A stretch of 64,000 nucleotides of DNA, taken from assembly GCA_965200945.1 (NCBI GenBank), contig OZ241749.1, positions 2,356,001 through 2,420,000 of the forward strand. The letters run 5' to 3'. The position numbers were made by a program, and so were the translations under genes. Within the stretch, counting starts at the first letter, position 1. Each line of letters starts with the position of its first letter. Below the pieces are notes generated by a model. The model had not been told where the DNA came from and searched no databases. It worked only from the letters and a program-made list of their open reading frames with translations. Positions 25,838 through 33,953 of the stretch are shown here, piece after piece. This DNA comes from JADCRZ01 sp965200945. GTDB lineage: Bacteria > Bacteroidota > Bacteroidia > Chitinophagales > Chitinophagaceae.

Positions 25838-26475
25838 TCCTAAAGTATTTTGCGGATTTCACACCGCGCCAGCTCGAACAGCTGGAGGCGCTGTATGACC
25901 TGTACCGCACGGAAAACGAAAAAGTGAATGTGATCTCCCGGAAGGACATAGACAGCCTGTATGAAAAGCATGTGCTGCATTCTTTAAGCATTGCCGCCCT
26001 CACCGAGTTCCAGCCTGGCACTGCCATCCTCGACATTGGCACCGGTGGCGGGTTTCCGGGTATACCGCTGGCCATTTTCTATCCCGAATCCAGCTTCCTT
26101 CTCGCAGACAGCATCGGCAAAAAGATCAGGGTGGTGGAAACGGTGGCACAGGCGATCGGGCTCACCAATGTAACGGTGCAGAACATACGCGTGGAACAGA
26201 TCAAGAACCAGAAATTCGACTACACCGTGTCGCGGGCGGTGGCACCGCTGAAAGAGCTCTGGAAATGGAGCAAACCCCTGCTGCGCAAAAAAGGCCCGCT
26301 TCAGCCGGCTCCTTCAGACGCTTCCATCCTCGGCCCCGGACTCATCTGCCTGAAAGGCGGCGACCTGGCGCAGGAGATCTCCGAAAGCGGCGTAAAACCT
26401 TCGGTGGCCGAGGTGTATGATATTTTTCCGGAAGAAGCTTTCCATGAAAAGTTCATCGTGTATGTATCTGCCTGA
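25807..26475 (+). CDS. rsmG: 16S rRNA (guanine(527)-N7)-methyltransferase
   Basis: Methylates G527 of 16S rRNA with SAM. The 222-residue protein has NVISRKDIDSLYEKHVLHSL at the start, the SAM motif ILDIGTGGGFPGIPLAIFYP, LADSIGKKIRVVE, and FDYTVSRAVAPLKEL. The frame is open 19 codons further upstream, inside the glycosyltransferase gene, but MEKAPQNLEVVLKYF fits homologues. Overlap with the upstream gene by 31 bases indicates translational coupling. Loss of RsmG activity is known to give low-level streptomycin resistance in other bacteria. Confidence 0.94.
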   Translation: MEKAPQNLEVVLKYFADFTPRQLEQLEALYDLYRTENEKVNVISRKDIDSLYEKHVLHSLSIAALTEFQPGTAILDIGTGGGFPGIPLAIFYPESSFLLADSIGKKIRVVETVAQAIGLTNVTVQNIRVEQIKNQKFDYTVSRAVAPLKELWKWSKPLLRKKGPLQPAPSDASILGPGLICLKGGDLAQEISESGVKPSVAEVYDIFPEEAFHEKFIVYVSA

Positions 26476-26478
26476 CCA

Positions 26479-27369
26479 CTACTTTTTCTTCTCGTACCTG
26501 AACCTGACCGCCGCGCTCTTGATCTCGCTCGATGACAGGTACACTTCATACTTTTTCAATCCGGCCGTAACCACCATGAGTGCGGTATTGGGCGGAATGG
26601 AGCCTAGGTTCTCGGCGAACATGATCATTTCGTAATCTTTGGAAGGCATTACCGGAATGGTAAGCGTGATGGGTTTGGTGGCCAGTCCCTTTTTATACAT
26701 TATGAGCTGCTGGTTCAGGAAAATGGAAATGGTGTCACCATCGATCTGCCCATTGTCGTACAGCTCGAGTTTGATGGAAGAAGTATCCAGCACAAAGGTC
26801 TGCACCACTTCGATCTTGCGCTCGATGGGCTTCAGCGTGCGCTGAATGGCGGCCAGCTCCGGTGTCTGCAGTACCTCTTCCCCCATAAAAGCAGATTCCG
26901 CCACTCTTCTCAGCACGATCTGGCCTTGGGGACAATTTTCCTTCGAGCCCATTTTGGTACCCGTCCAGCTTCCGGTGAGCACTTCTTCATTGTCCTGCTT
27001 CGACAAGGTAAGGTCATAAGTCTTGATACAGGGGATGCAATCCATCGGGATCTTATATTTCACCACGCTTTCCTCTTTGAGCACCATTCTTTTGGTCTGC
27101 ATGTTTACCCGGCCGTCAAAATTGAGTTTTACATAGCGGGTGGTATCGAAATAATCGTAGGTGGTACCGGCCAGCTGAACATCGTTGTGCCGAATCTGGA
27201 TCTCGATAAAATATTCAGGATAACACCCACCCGGCAACTGGGTCAGTTTGCCGCGCCATACGCCGCTGAAGTCCTGGGCGAGCCCTTGAATAATGCTGAG
27301 GCAGCAAACAACAAGAATGAGGACGGGCAGCAGCATCCGCTTGCAGTAGTTTGGGAAAGAACATGTCAT
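26479..27369 (-). CDS. Secreted protein of unknown function, paralogue of the next gene
   Basis: A 296-residue exported protein. The first ATG is preferred because the residues CKR before MLLPVLILVVCC supply the positive n-region of the signal peptide. The mature part begins QDFSGVWRGKLTQLPGG, a lipocalin-like beta segment with a CIPC pair, then a linker, and a C-terminal domain of about 95 residues with LELYDNGQIDGDTISIFLNQ and FAENLGSIPPNTALMVV. The same two domains occur in the neighbouring upstream gene, so they are tandem paralogues. No enzymatic motif is visible. The stop lies three bases from the convergent rsmG stop. Confidence 0.8.
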   Translation of the reverse strand: MTCSFPNYCKRMLLPVLILVVCCLSIIQGLAQDFSGVWRGKLTQLPGGCYPEYFIEIQIRHNDVQLAGTTYDYFDTTRYVKLNFDGRVNMQTKRMVLKEESVVKYKIPMDCIPCIKTYDLTLSKQDNEEVLTGSWTGTKMGSKENCPQGQIVLRRVAESAFMGEEVLQTPELAAIQRTLKPIERKIEVVQTFVLDTSSIKLELYDNGQIDGDTISIFLNQQLIMYKKGLATKPITLTIPVMPSKDYEMIMFAENLGSIPPNTALMVVTAGLKKYEVYLSSSEIKSAAVRFRYEKKK

Positions 27370-27460
27370 ATCTTAAAAATAACAAATTGAACTGTTCCAA
27401 ACACACTGCATCCTTAAAATGGATGAATAAACGTTTTTTTTATGAAGTGCTGCGGGTGTC

Positions 27461-28738
27461 CTAGGAAGGTTTTTTATACCTGAAGGCCACCACCGCATTT
27501 TTTTGCTCGGTGGAAGTGATGCGCACCTCGATGTTTTGCTCACCAGCTTTTACCACCATCAGCGACGTGTTGGGGGGTATGTCTCCCAGGTTCTCGGCCA
27601 CCATTACCAGTTCGTGAAAGTCGTTGTTATCGTCGATCGTGAACTTTATCGTGAGCGGGTTGGTGGTAAGCATCTGTTTAGATATGACCAGCTTTTTGTC
27701 GAGGTACACGGAGATGGTGTCGTGGTCTATGGTTCCGTTGTCGTACAGGTTCACCACCACTTCCCGGGTATTGAGCGTGATGGTTTTCACAAGTTCGTTT
27801 TCGCGCGTTGCCAGCACTTTTGGAATGGGAATGGAAACCGTTTTTTTGAACTCCGGCACACCTGAAGCATTCGAATCTGTTCTTGCCAGATTGGGTATGG
27901 ATCTGTTCTCGAGGGGCTTGGGAGATCTTGCAGGCGGTTCAGGTGTCAGCGCCTCTGGTTTTGGCTTCGGAGGCACACTTCTGGCGACAGCGGTACTGTC
28001 TTTTTTGCCGGGTGCAGGCTTTAGCACACCCGGTTTGGGTACCGCTGGTTTATTGGATTTTGCAACGGCCGTACTGTCAACAGTCTTTTTAGGGAGAGAG
28101 CGGGTATTTTTTACGGTACCTGTTTTTGCAGTGCCCGGTTTGCCTGAGCCTGGCCTCGGAGGCGCCAGTCTGGCCCCGGATTTAGATGACCCCGGCGTCG
28201 TTGTCTTTTTGGAATTAGAAGCCAGCATCTCCCGCTGCTGCTCCTCGATGGAACGTTTGACCAGAAAGGGTTCCTTGTGAAAATCGGAGGTCTTTACTTT
28301 ACGGAGAAAAACGGTTCCGCGGCCGCACCGGGATGAATCTTTTTCGCCAAAACTATCATAAGTGCCTTCCAGAAATTCTTCATCGCCGTTCTTTGTATAC
28401 TGTAGCATGCAGGTCATGATGCAGGCATAGCTGTTCTGCTGCATTTTGAGTTCCACCGTTTTGATCTCCTGCAGCATCACCTTGCCTGTCTTGGGATTGA
28501 CAGATCCGTTGGCGGTTGCCTTGCCGTAAAAAACGGTGGTCTTGTAGGAATAGGTTACACCGCTCAAAGCCTTGTTATCCTGTTCTATCTGCACTTCAAA
28601 CTTGTACTGGTCCTCGATGTTCAGCATATTCAGGACCCGGTCGGAAGAATTGAAACTTCCCCTCCAGATGCCGGTCATATCCTGTGCCGACACCAGTTGC
28701 ACAAAAAACAGGGCCAGAAAAGGTAAGGCTATTTTCAT
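27461..28738 (-). CDS. Secreted protein of unknown function with Pro/Lys-rich linker
   Basis: A 425-residue exported protein starting MKIALPFLALFFVQLVSA (signal peptide). The N-terminal domain (QDMTGIWRGSFNSSD onward, about 20-165) and C-terminal domain (LYDNGTIDHDTISVYLDKKL, VAENLGDIPPNTSLMVV, about 325-425) are homologous to the gene downstream. Between them lies a 130-residue low-complexity linker rich in Pro, Lys, Ser and Ala (about 185-320), absent in the shorter paralogue. The linker could span the periplasm or the cell wall. Divergent from thrS. Function unknown; the C-terminal domain seems to be a Bacteroidota-specific module. Confidence 0.8.
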   Translation of the reverse strand: MKIALPFLALFFVQLVSAQDMTGIWRGSFNSSDRVLNMLNIEDQYKFEVQIEQDNKALSGVTYSYKTTVFYGKATANGSVNPKTGKVMLQEIKTVELKMQQNSYACIMTCMLQYTKNGDEEFLEGTYDSFGEKDSSRCGRGTVFLRKVKTSDFHKEPFLVKRSIEEQQREMLASNSKKTTTPGSSKSGARLAPPRPGSGKPGTAKTGTVKNTRSLPKKTVDSTAVAKSNKPAVPKPGVLKPAPGKKDSTAVARSVPPKPKPEALTPEPPARSPKPLENRSIPNLARTDSNASGVPEFKKTVSIPIPKVLATRENELVKTITLNTREVVVNLYDNGTIDHDTISVYLDKKLVISKQMLTTNPLTIKFTIDDNNDFHELVMVAENLGDIPPNTSLMVVKAGEQNIEVRITSTEQKNAVVAFRYKKPS

Positions 28739-28815
28739 ATTGCAAATTAATACGAAAATGTGGGTAATTGGATGCGGCAATTACCAGATCTCTGCCATAT
28801 CTGCCAATACTTCGT

Positions 28816-28823
28816 TAATTTTG
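28816..28823 (+). promoter_or_regulatory. Candidate -7 element of the thrS unit
   Basis: TAATTTTG matches TAnnTTTG, 27 bases upstream of the thrS ATG at 28851. No clear -33 TTG was seen. Confidence 0.5.
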
Positions 28824-28850
28824 CCCCACACAAAAATGGAGTTAATTCAG

Positions 28851-30806
28851 ATGATCAACATAACATTACCGGATGGTGCAGTTAAATCATACGCAGAGGG
28901 TATTTCGGCTATGGATATTGCGAAATCGATTTCGGAAGGGCTTGCAAGAAAAGTACTTGCAGCCAAAGTGGATGGAGAGATCGTAGATGCGGGCAAGCCG
29001 ATCGCTCACGACGCGGCATTGACGCTGCTCACGTGGCAGGACGCCGGCGGCAAGTCTACCTTCTGGCATTCCTCGGCGCACCTGATGGCCGAAGCGGTGG
29101 AGTCGATGTTTCCCGGCGTGAAGTTCTGGGTGGGGCCGGCCGTCGACAACGGATTTTATTATGATATGGACCTGGGCGGCCGTCACCTCACAGAAGAGGA
29201 TCTCCGCCAGATCGAAACAAAAATGATCGAGCTGGCCAGGCAGAACAATGCGTACATCTGCAAGCCGGTTTCGAAGCCGGATGCGATCGGTTATTTCACT
29301 GACAAGGGAGACGAATACAAGCTCGACCTGATACAGGGCCTGAAAGACGGCGAGATCACCTTTTACACCCAGGGTGGCTTTACCGATCTCTGCCGCGGAC
29401 CGCATATTCCAAGCACCGGTTTCATCAAAGCCGTGAAGCTCACCAACATCGCCGGCGCCTACTGGAAAGGCGATGAAAAGAACAAGATGCTCACCCGCGT
29501 GTACGGCATCACTTTCCCTAACCAGAAGGAACTTGACGAATACCTGGCGATGCTGGAAGAAGCCAAAAAACGCGACCACCGCAAGCTGGGTAAGGAGATG
29601 GGCATTTTCACCTTCGACGATGAAGTGGGCCCCGGCCTGCCGCTCTGGATGCCCAACGGCACCATCATCATCGAAGAGCTGGAAAAACTCGCGAAAGAGA
29701 CCGAACAGAAGGCCGGCTACAAACGGGTAGTCACCCCGCATCTGGGCAAGGAAAGCCTGTACCTCACCAGCGGTCACCTCCCCTATTATGCCGACAGCAT
29801 GTTTCCGCCCATGGAGCTGGAAGGAGTGAAATACTACCTCAAGTCGATGAACTGTCCGCACCACCACAAGATATTTTCCGCCGAACCCCGGAGCTATAAA
29901 GACATTCCGCTGCGGCTCGCCGAGTACGGCACCTGTTACCGCTACGAACAGAGCGGCGAGCTGTTCGGGCTCATGCGCGTGCGCTGCCTGCACATGAACG
30001 ACGCACACATCTACTGCACCCGCGAACAGTTCTACGATGAGTTCAAGGCGGTGAACGATATGTACCAGCAGTATTTCAGGATCTTCGGCATCGAAAAGTA
30101 TGTGATGCGGCTTTCGCTGCACAACCCGGCGAAGCTCGGACAGAAATACATCAACGAACCGGAGCTCTGGAAGGAAACCGAGAGCCTGGTGCGCGATGTG
30201 CTGATCAAGACCAACACCCCGTTTGTGGAAGTTGCCGACGAAGCAGCTTTCTACGGCCCCAAGATCGACGTACAGATATGGAGCACCATCGGCCGCGAAT
30301 TTACCCTCGCCACCAACCAGGTCGATTTTGCGCAAGGCCGCCGCTTCAAGCTGGAGTTCACCAACCAGCACAACCAGGCCGAAACCCCGCTGATCATTCA
30401 CCGGGCGCCGCTGGGTACCCACGAGCGCTTTATCGGCTTCCTGCTCGAGCACTACGCAGGCCGGTTCCCGCTGTGGCTGGCGCCACTCCAGGTAAAAATT
30501 TTGCCGATCAGCGATAAATATTTAGATTACGCCAAAACTGTTTTAGAATCGCTGAAAAATGCGGATATTCGTGCTGAAGTAGACGACCGGAGCGAGAAGA
30601 TTGGCAAGAAGATACGTGATACCGAAGTGGCCAAAGTACCTTATATGCTGATCATTGGCGAAAAGGAACAGACAGACAACAAGGTTTCCGTTCGCAGGCA
30701 TGGTAAAGGAGACACAGGCGCACAACCTGTGGAAGAATTTATCTCGGAGATCAGCCGGGAGATCCGGTCACGGATGTCGGAAGCGGCACAACCTGCAGAA
30801 GCTTGA
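28851..30806 (+). CDS. thrS: Threonine--tRNA ligase
   Basis: Class II synthetase charging tRNA-Thr. With the start at 28851 it has 651 residues: TGS domain (MINITLPDGAVKSYAEG), editing domain with the HxxxH-type FWHSSAHLMAEAV, and the catalytic core with zinc ligands in SMNCPHHHKIF, MNDAHIYC and IIHRAPLGTHERF, motif 2 in EYGTCYRYEQSGELFGLMR, and a C-terminal anticodon domain. An ATG five codons earlier (28836) is possible; the chosen one matches typical N-termini and has GGAG about ten bases upstream. It heads thrS-infC, with infC 87 bases downstream. Confidence 0.96.
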   Translation: MINITLPDGAVKSYAEGISAMDIAKSISEGLARKVLAAKVDGEIVDAGKPIAHDAALTLLTWQDAGGKSTFWHSSAHLMAEAVESMFPGVKFWVGPAVDNGFYYDMDLGGRHLTEEDLRQIETKMIELARQNNAYICKPVSKPDAIGYFTDKGDEYKLDLIQGLKDGEITFYTQGGFTDLCRGPHIPSTGFIKAVKLTNIAGAYWKGDEKNKMLTRVYGITFPNQKELDEYLAMLEEAKKRDHRKLGKEMGIFTFDDEVGPGLPLWMPNGTIIIEELEKLAKETEQKAGYKRVVTPHLGKESLYLTSGHLPYYADSMFPPMELEGVKYYLKSMNCPHHHKIFSAEPRSYKDIPLRLAEYGTCYRYEQSGELFGLMRVRCLHMNDAHIYCTREQFYDEFKAVNDMYQQYFRIFGIEKYVMRLSLHNPAKLGQKYINEPELWKETESLVRDVLIKTNTPFVEVADEAAFYGPKIDVQIWSTIGREFTLATNQVDFAQGRRFKLEFTNQHNQAETPLIIHRAPLGTHERFIGFLLEHYAGRFPLWLAPLQVKILPISDKYLDYAKTVLESLKNADIRAEVDDRSEKIGKKIRDTEVAKVPYMLIIGEKEQTDNKVSVRRHGKGDTGAQPVEEFISEISREIRSRMSEAAQPAEA

Positions 30807-30893
30807 TTTCCTACCCAACGATACTTTATTTTTTGTAAAACTGTTTTATTTTTTAAATTTAACCAAGAGAATTCGTTCACCCAAAAATTGTAA

Positions 30894-31475
30894 ATGGCAT
30901 TTCCACCCAGACCCCCGAGAGGGAATTTCAATCCAAGATTCAGAAAAGAACAACAACAGGAACACCGCACCAACAACATGATCCGCGTGCCGCAGGTACG
31001 GCTCGTGGGCGACAATGTGGAAGTGGGTGTTTATCCTATTCAGGACGCCCTGAGGATGGCGCACGATCAGGCGCTGGACCTGGTCGAAATATCCCCGACC
31101 GCAGATCCCCCCGTTTGTAAGATCATCGACTATAATAAATTCCTGTACGAGAAAAAGCGCAAGGAAAAGGAAATGAAGGCGAAGGCCAAAGTGTCTGAAG
31201 TAAAGGAAATACGCTTTACGCCGGGCACCGACGACCACGACTTTGATTTCAAAAGCAAGCATGCTGAAAGCTTTCTGGCCGATGGCAACAAGGTAAAAGC
31301 TTACGTGCAGTTCAAAGGAAGAGCCATCCAGTTCAAGGAAAGAGGCGAACTGCTGCTGCTCAAATTTGCCGACCGGCTCAAAGACGTCGGCGTGCTGGAA
31401 AGCATGCCTAAAATGGAAGGCAAACGGATGCTGGTCATCTTTGCACCCAAGCCCCAGAAAAAAGCCAAGGCTTAA
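30894..31475 (+). CDS. infC: Translation initiation factor IF-3
   Basis: Binds the 30S subunit and checks start-codon pairing. The 193-residue protein has the N-domain (NNMIRVPQVRLVGDN, ALDLVEISPTADPPVCKIID, YNKFLYEKKRKEKE), a basic linker, and the C-domain (EIRFTPGTDDHDFDFK, VKAYVQFKGRAIQFKERG). It starts with ATG here rather than the rare AUU used in enterobacteria, so initiation-codon autoregulation is not indicated. A 25-residue Arg/Gln-rich extension precedes the conserved start. It follows thrS; a terminator follows, and rpmI-rplT lie 1.8 kb further on beyond a protease gene. Confidence 0.96.
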   Translation: MAFPPRPPRGNFNPRFRKEQQQEHRTNNMIRVPQVRLVGDNVEVGVYPIQDALRMAHDQALDLVEISPTADPPVCKIIDYNKFLYEKKRKEKEMKAKAKVSEVKEIRFTPGTDDHDFDFKSKHAESFLADGNKVKAYVQFKGRAIQFKERGELLLLKFADRLKDVGVLESMPKMEGKRMLVIFAPKPQKKAKA

Positions 31476-31496
31476 ACATAACGTTCCAGTTTATAC

Positions 31497-31520
31497 AAAA
31501 CCACAGAAATGTGGTTTTTT
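31497..31520 (+). terminator. Intrinsic terminator after infC
   Basis: Perfect nine-base stem AAAACCACA (31497-31505) and TGTGGTTTT (31510-31518) with a GAAA loop and a T-run, 22 bases after the infC stop. It separates thrS-infC from the genes that follow. Confidence 0.85.
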
Positions 31521-31655
31521 TATTTGACGACATTACAGCCGGCTAAACCGGTAAAGGTATCCACCTACAGCCCTTTTATTCCTTTCTGCATCCGGCTAAA
31601 AAAACGTAAGTTCAACAGGACAATCCAATCGTGTAAAATCAAAGCCTTCTTTGCC

Positions 31656-33044
31656 ATGAAACCTGTTTTACTCGTTGCGGCCGCCGCTGCCGTCCTCCTG
31701 TTCAGCGCCTGCAAGAAGAACCTGGATACCCAAACCGACCGTCAGATCCCCGCTGCACTGTCAGACCTGCTCCTCCGCCACCCTGAAAAATACGTAGCCA
31801 GGGAACTGATCGTTAAGTTCCGGACAGGCCTCACTTCGAGTGCCCGCGCTACTCTGCTTGGCAGCATTGGTGGCACCATTACGGAAAACATTCTGACCCA
31901 GGCTATGCTGAAAGCAGGCGATCAGGAAGGCATTCAGGTAGTTCATACCGCCACTCCTCTTCCAGAGGCGTTAACGACCCTGCTGGCATCCCGGGCGATT
32001 GAGTATGCAGAACCGAATTTTATCTATCAGCACGCGCTCGTATCGAACGATCTGTATTACAACAACGGGTCGTTGTGGGGTATGTATGGCGACAATTCCT
32101 CCCCTTCCAACACGTATGGCAGCCAGGCGGCGGAAGCCTGGGCAGCCGGCCACACCGGGTCGGCCAGCGTGGCCGTAGGCGTGATCGATGAAGGCGTGCA
32201 ATACACACATACCGATCTGGCAGGGCAGGTGTGGACAAACCCATACGACCCTGTAAACGGTGTGGATGACGATAAGAACGGATACATCGATGATACGCAT
32301 GGCTGGGATTTTAACAGCAACAACAACTCGGTATATGATGGCGGCAGCAGTGGCAACGAAGATGATCATGGCACCCATGTATCAGGAACCATCGGGGCGA
32401 AGGGCGGCAATAAAACCGGTGTGGCAGGTGTGAACTGGAACATTACGATCATTCCCTGCAAGTTCCTGGGGGCCGGCGGCGGCAACACCGCCAATGCCGT
32501 TAAGGCCATCGATTACCTCACAGATCTGAAGACCCGGCACGGCCTCCGGGTGGTCGCCAGCAACAATTCATGGGGTGGCGGCGGTTACTCGCAGGCCATG
32601 TACGATGCCATCATACGGGCCAATACAAACAACATACTCTTCATTGCGGCGGCAGGCAACGGCGGAAACGATGGCGCCGGCGATAACAACGACGTGGAGG
32701 CCAACTACCCTTCGAACTACTCGGCGGCCAACCTGATCGCTGTTGCAGCGATCGACCGTACGGGCAAGCTGGCCTCTTTTTCCAACTATGGAGCCACCAC
32801 TGTAGACATCGGTGCGCCGGGCGTATCTGTGTTTTCAACCGTGGCGTCCAATTCCTATGCTTCCTACAGCGGCACTTCCATGGCTACGCCCCACGTAACC
32901 GGCGCGGCGGCTTTATACGCTTCCACCCATACAGCGGCTACTGCGTCGGCCATCAAGGCAGCCATTTTGAGCGGTGCGGTCAAAACCACTTCTCTTACGG
33001 GCAAGTGCGTGACCGGGGGCCGGCTCAACGTCAGCAAATTTTAG
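31656..33044 (+). CDS. S8 (subtilisin-like) peptidase lipoprotein
   Basis: Secreted serine protease of 463 residues. The N-terminus MKPVLLVAAAAAVLLFSAC ends in a lipobox with C19, predicting lipid anchoring. A propeptide-like region follows (about 40-125, ELIVKFRTGL onward), then the subtilase domain with D178 in VGVIDEGVQ, H238 in DDHGTHVSGTIG, the oxyanion asparagine in VASNNSWGG, and S408 in YSGTSMATPHVTGAAAL. It has no C-terminal sorting domain. It sits between infC and rpmI, which are normally adjacent, bounded by the infC terminator and a separate rpmI promoter. Confidence 0.93.
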   Translation: MKPVLLVAAAAAVLLFSACKKNLDTQTDRQIPAALSDLLLRHPEKYVARELIVKFRTGLTSSARATLLGSIGGTITENILTQAMLKAGDQEGIQVVHTATPLPEALTTLLASRAIEYAEPNFIYQHALVSNDLYYNNGSLWGMYGDNSSPSNTYGSQAAEAWAAGHTGSASVAVGVIDEGVQYTHTDLAGQVWTNPYDPVNGVDDDKNGYIDDTHGWDFNSNNNSVYDGGSSGNEDDHGTHVSGTIGAKGGNKTGVAGVNWNITIIPCKFLGAGGGNTANAVKAIDYLTDLKTRHGLRVVASNNSWGGGGYSQAMYDAIIRANTNNILFIAAAGNGGNDGAGDNNDVEANYPSNYSAANLIAVAAIDRTGKLASFSNYGATTVDIGAPGVSVFSTVASNSYASYSGTSMATPHVTGAAALYASTHTAATASAIKAAILSGAVKTTSLTGKCVTGGRLNVSKF

Positions 33045-33084
33045 CGCAACTAACTGTTTTCCAGCTATATAGCCACTAACCGCT

Positions 33085-33132
33085 TAATTTTGAGGGGGAT
33101 AGTGATATATTGAGGCTATTGTTTTAACTTTG
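33085..33132 (+). promoter_or_regulatory. Two candidate -7 elements upstream of rpmI
   Basis: TAATTTTG at 33085-33092 and TAACTTTG at 33125-33132 both match TAnnTTTG. The second would start a transcript near 33138, leaving a leader of about 118 bases before rpmI. A protein-coding gap here (33045-33255) agrees with an independent promoter for rpmI-rplT. Confidence 0.5.
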
Positions 33133-33137
33133 CGCTC

Positions 33138-33255
33138 CCAATTTAGGGTGTAGAGCTGAACAGCGTGGCTGTCGCTATGCATTATTTACCCACAAGGCTC
33201 CACAAGTGACCTCCGGTGAGGTACGCCAGCAGGGTGTAATTGTCAATTACTTATA
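33138..33255 (+). promoter_or_regulatory. Candidate structured leader of rpmI-rplT
   Basis: Three small hairpins are visible: ACAGC/GCTGT (33160-33172), ACCTC/GAGGT (33209-33222), and GTAATT/AATTAC (33236-33250), the last ending six bases before the rpmI ATG. The octamer AGGGTGTA occurs twice (33145-33152, 33231-33238). In other bacteria L20 represses this operon by binding leader RNA; a similar role here is inferred from position and structure only. Confidence 0.4.
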
Positions 33256-33453
33256 ATGCCAAAGGTTAAAACCAATTCGAGTGCAAAAAAACGGTTCAAG
33301 GTGACCGGCACGGGTAAAATTACTTTCCAGAAAGCTTTCAAACGTCACATCCTGACCAAGAAATCTACCAAACGCAAACGCAACTTAAGAAAAGACGGTG
33401 TTGTTCATTCAGCCAACATGGACTTTGTAAAACGCCTCCTCCGTCTCAAGTAA
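33256..33453 (+). CDS. rpmI: 50S ribosomal protein bL35
   Basis: A 65-residue very basic protein, full length for bL35, starting MPKVKTNSSAKKRFKVTGTG and containing KRHILTKKSTKRKRNLR. Component of the large subunit. It is followed by rplT after 31 bases, the conserved rpmI-rplT pair. The start ATG lies just after a small hairpin in the candidate leader. Confidence 0.96.
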   Translation: MPKVKTNSSAKKRFKVTGTGKITFQKAFKRHILTKKSTKRKRNLRKDGVVHSANMDFVKRLLRLK

Positions 33454-33484
33454 TTTATCCAACCACCACTAAAATCATTCAGAT

Positions 33485-33829
33485 ATGCCACGTTCAGTAA
33501 ATGCAGTTGCCTCCAGGGCACGCAGAAAAAGGATCTTAAAACAAGCCAAAGGGTTTTACGGCAAACGTAAAAACGTATATACGGTAGCCAAGAACATCGT
33601 TGAAAAAGGGATGACTTACAGCTACGTAGGTCGCAAGAACAAAAAGCGCGAATACCGCACGCTTTGGATCGCCCGTATCAACGCCGCAGTAAGAGCAGAA
33701 GGCCTTACCTATTCCGAATTCATCTACAAACTGGGCCAGAAGAGCATCACGCTCGATCGCAAGGTGCTCGCCGACCTCGCGATGAACGAGCCGGAATCAT
33801 TCAAAACGCTGGTCGCTTCAGTAAAATAA
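33485..33829 (+). CDS. rplT: 50S ribosomal protein bL20
   Basis: A 114-residue basic protein binding 23S rRNA early in large-subunit assembly. It begins MPRSVNAVASRARRKRILKQ and continues KGFYGKRKNVYTVAKN, RTLWIARINAAVRAEGLTYS, all typical of bL20. In well-studied bacteria bL20 autoregulates its operon by binding the leader or an intergenic structure. A terminator follows at 33852. Confidence 0.96.
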   Translation: MPRSVNAVASRARRKRILKQAKGFYGKRKNVYTVAKNIVEKGMTYSYVGRKNKKREYRTLWIARINAAVRAEGLTYSEFIYKLGQKSITLDRKVLADLAMNEPESFKTLVASVK

Positions 33830-33851
33830 TCAATGCAGCGCATTGTAAAGG

Positions 33852-33882
33852 ACCGGGTGCAAAAAACGCATCCGGTTTTTTA
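33852..33882 (+). terminator. Intrinsic terminator of rpmI-rplT
   Basis: ACCGGGTGC (33852-33860) pairs with GCATCCGGT (33868-33876), one G-U, followed by TTTTTTATTTT, 23 bases past the rplT stop. Confidence 0.8.
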
Positions 33883-33902
33883 TTTTACAACTTTCAAACG
33901 TT

Positions 33903-33910
33903 TACATTTG
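33903..33910 (+). promoter_or_regulatory. Candidate -7 element of the decarboxylase gene
   Basis: TACATTTG matches TAnnTTTG, 43 bases upstream of the ATG at 33954. Confidence 0.45.
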
Positions 33911-33953
33911 CACATTGTACGCTTTCTTTATTGTCATTAACCCATGCGTGTAA

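Noticed and set aside
28887..30452. 521-codon minus-strand frame opposite thrS
   Set aside because: Antisense to complete ThrRS; no recognisable domain.
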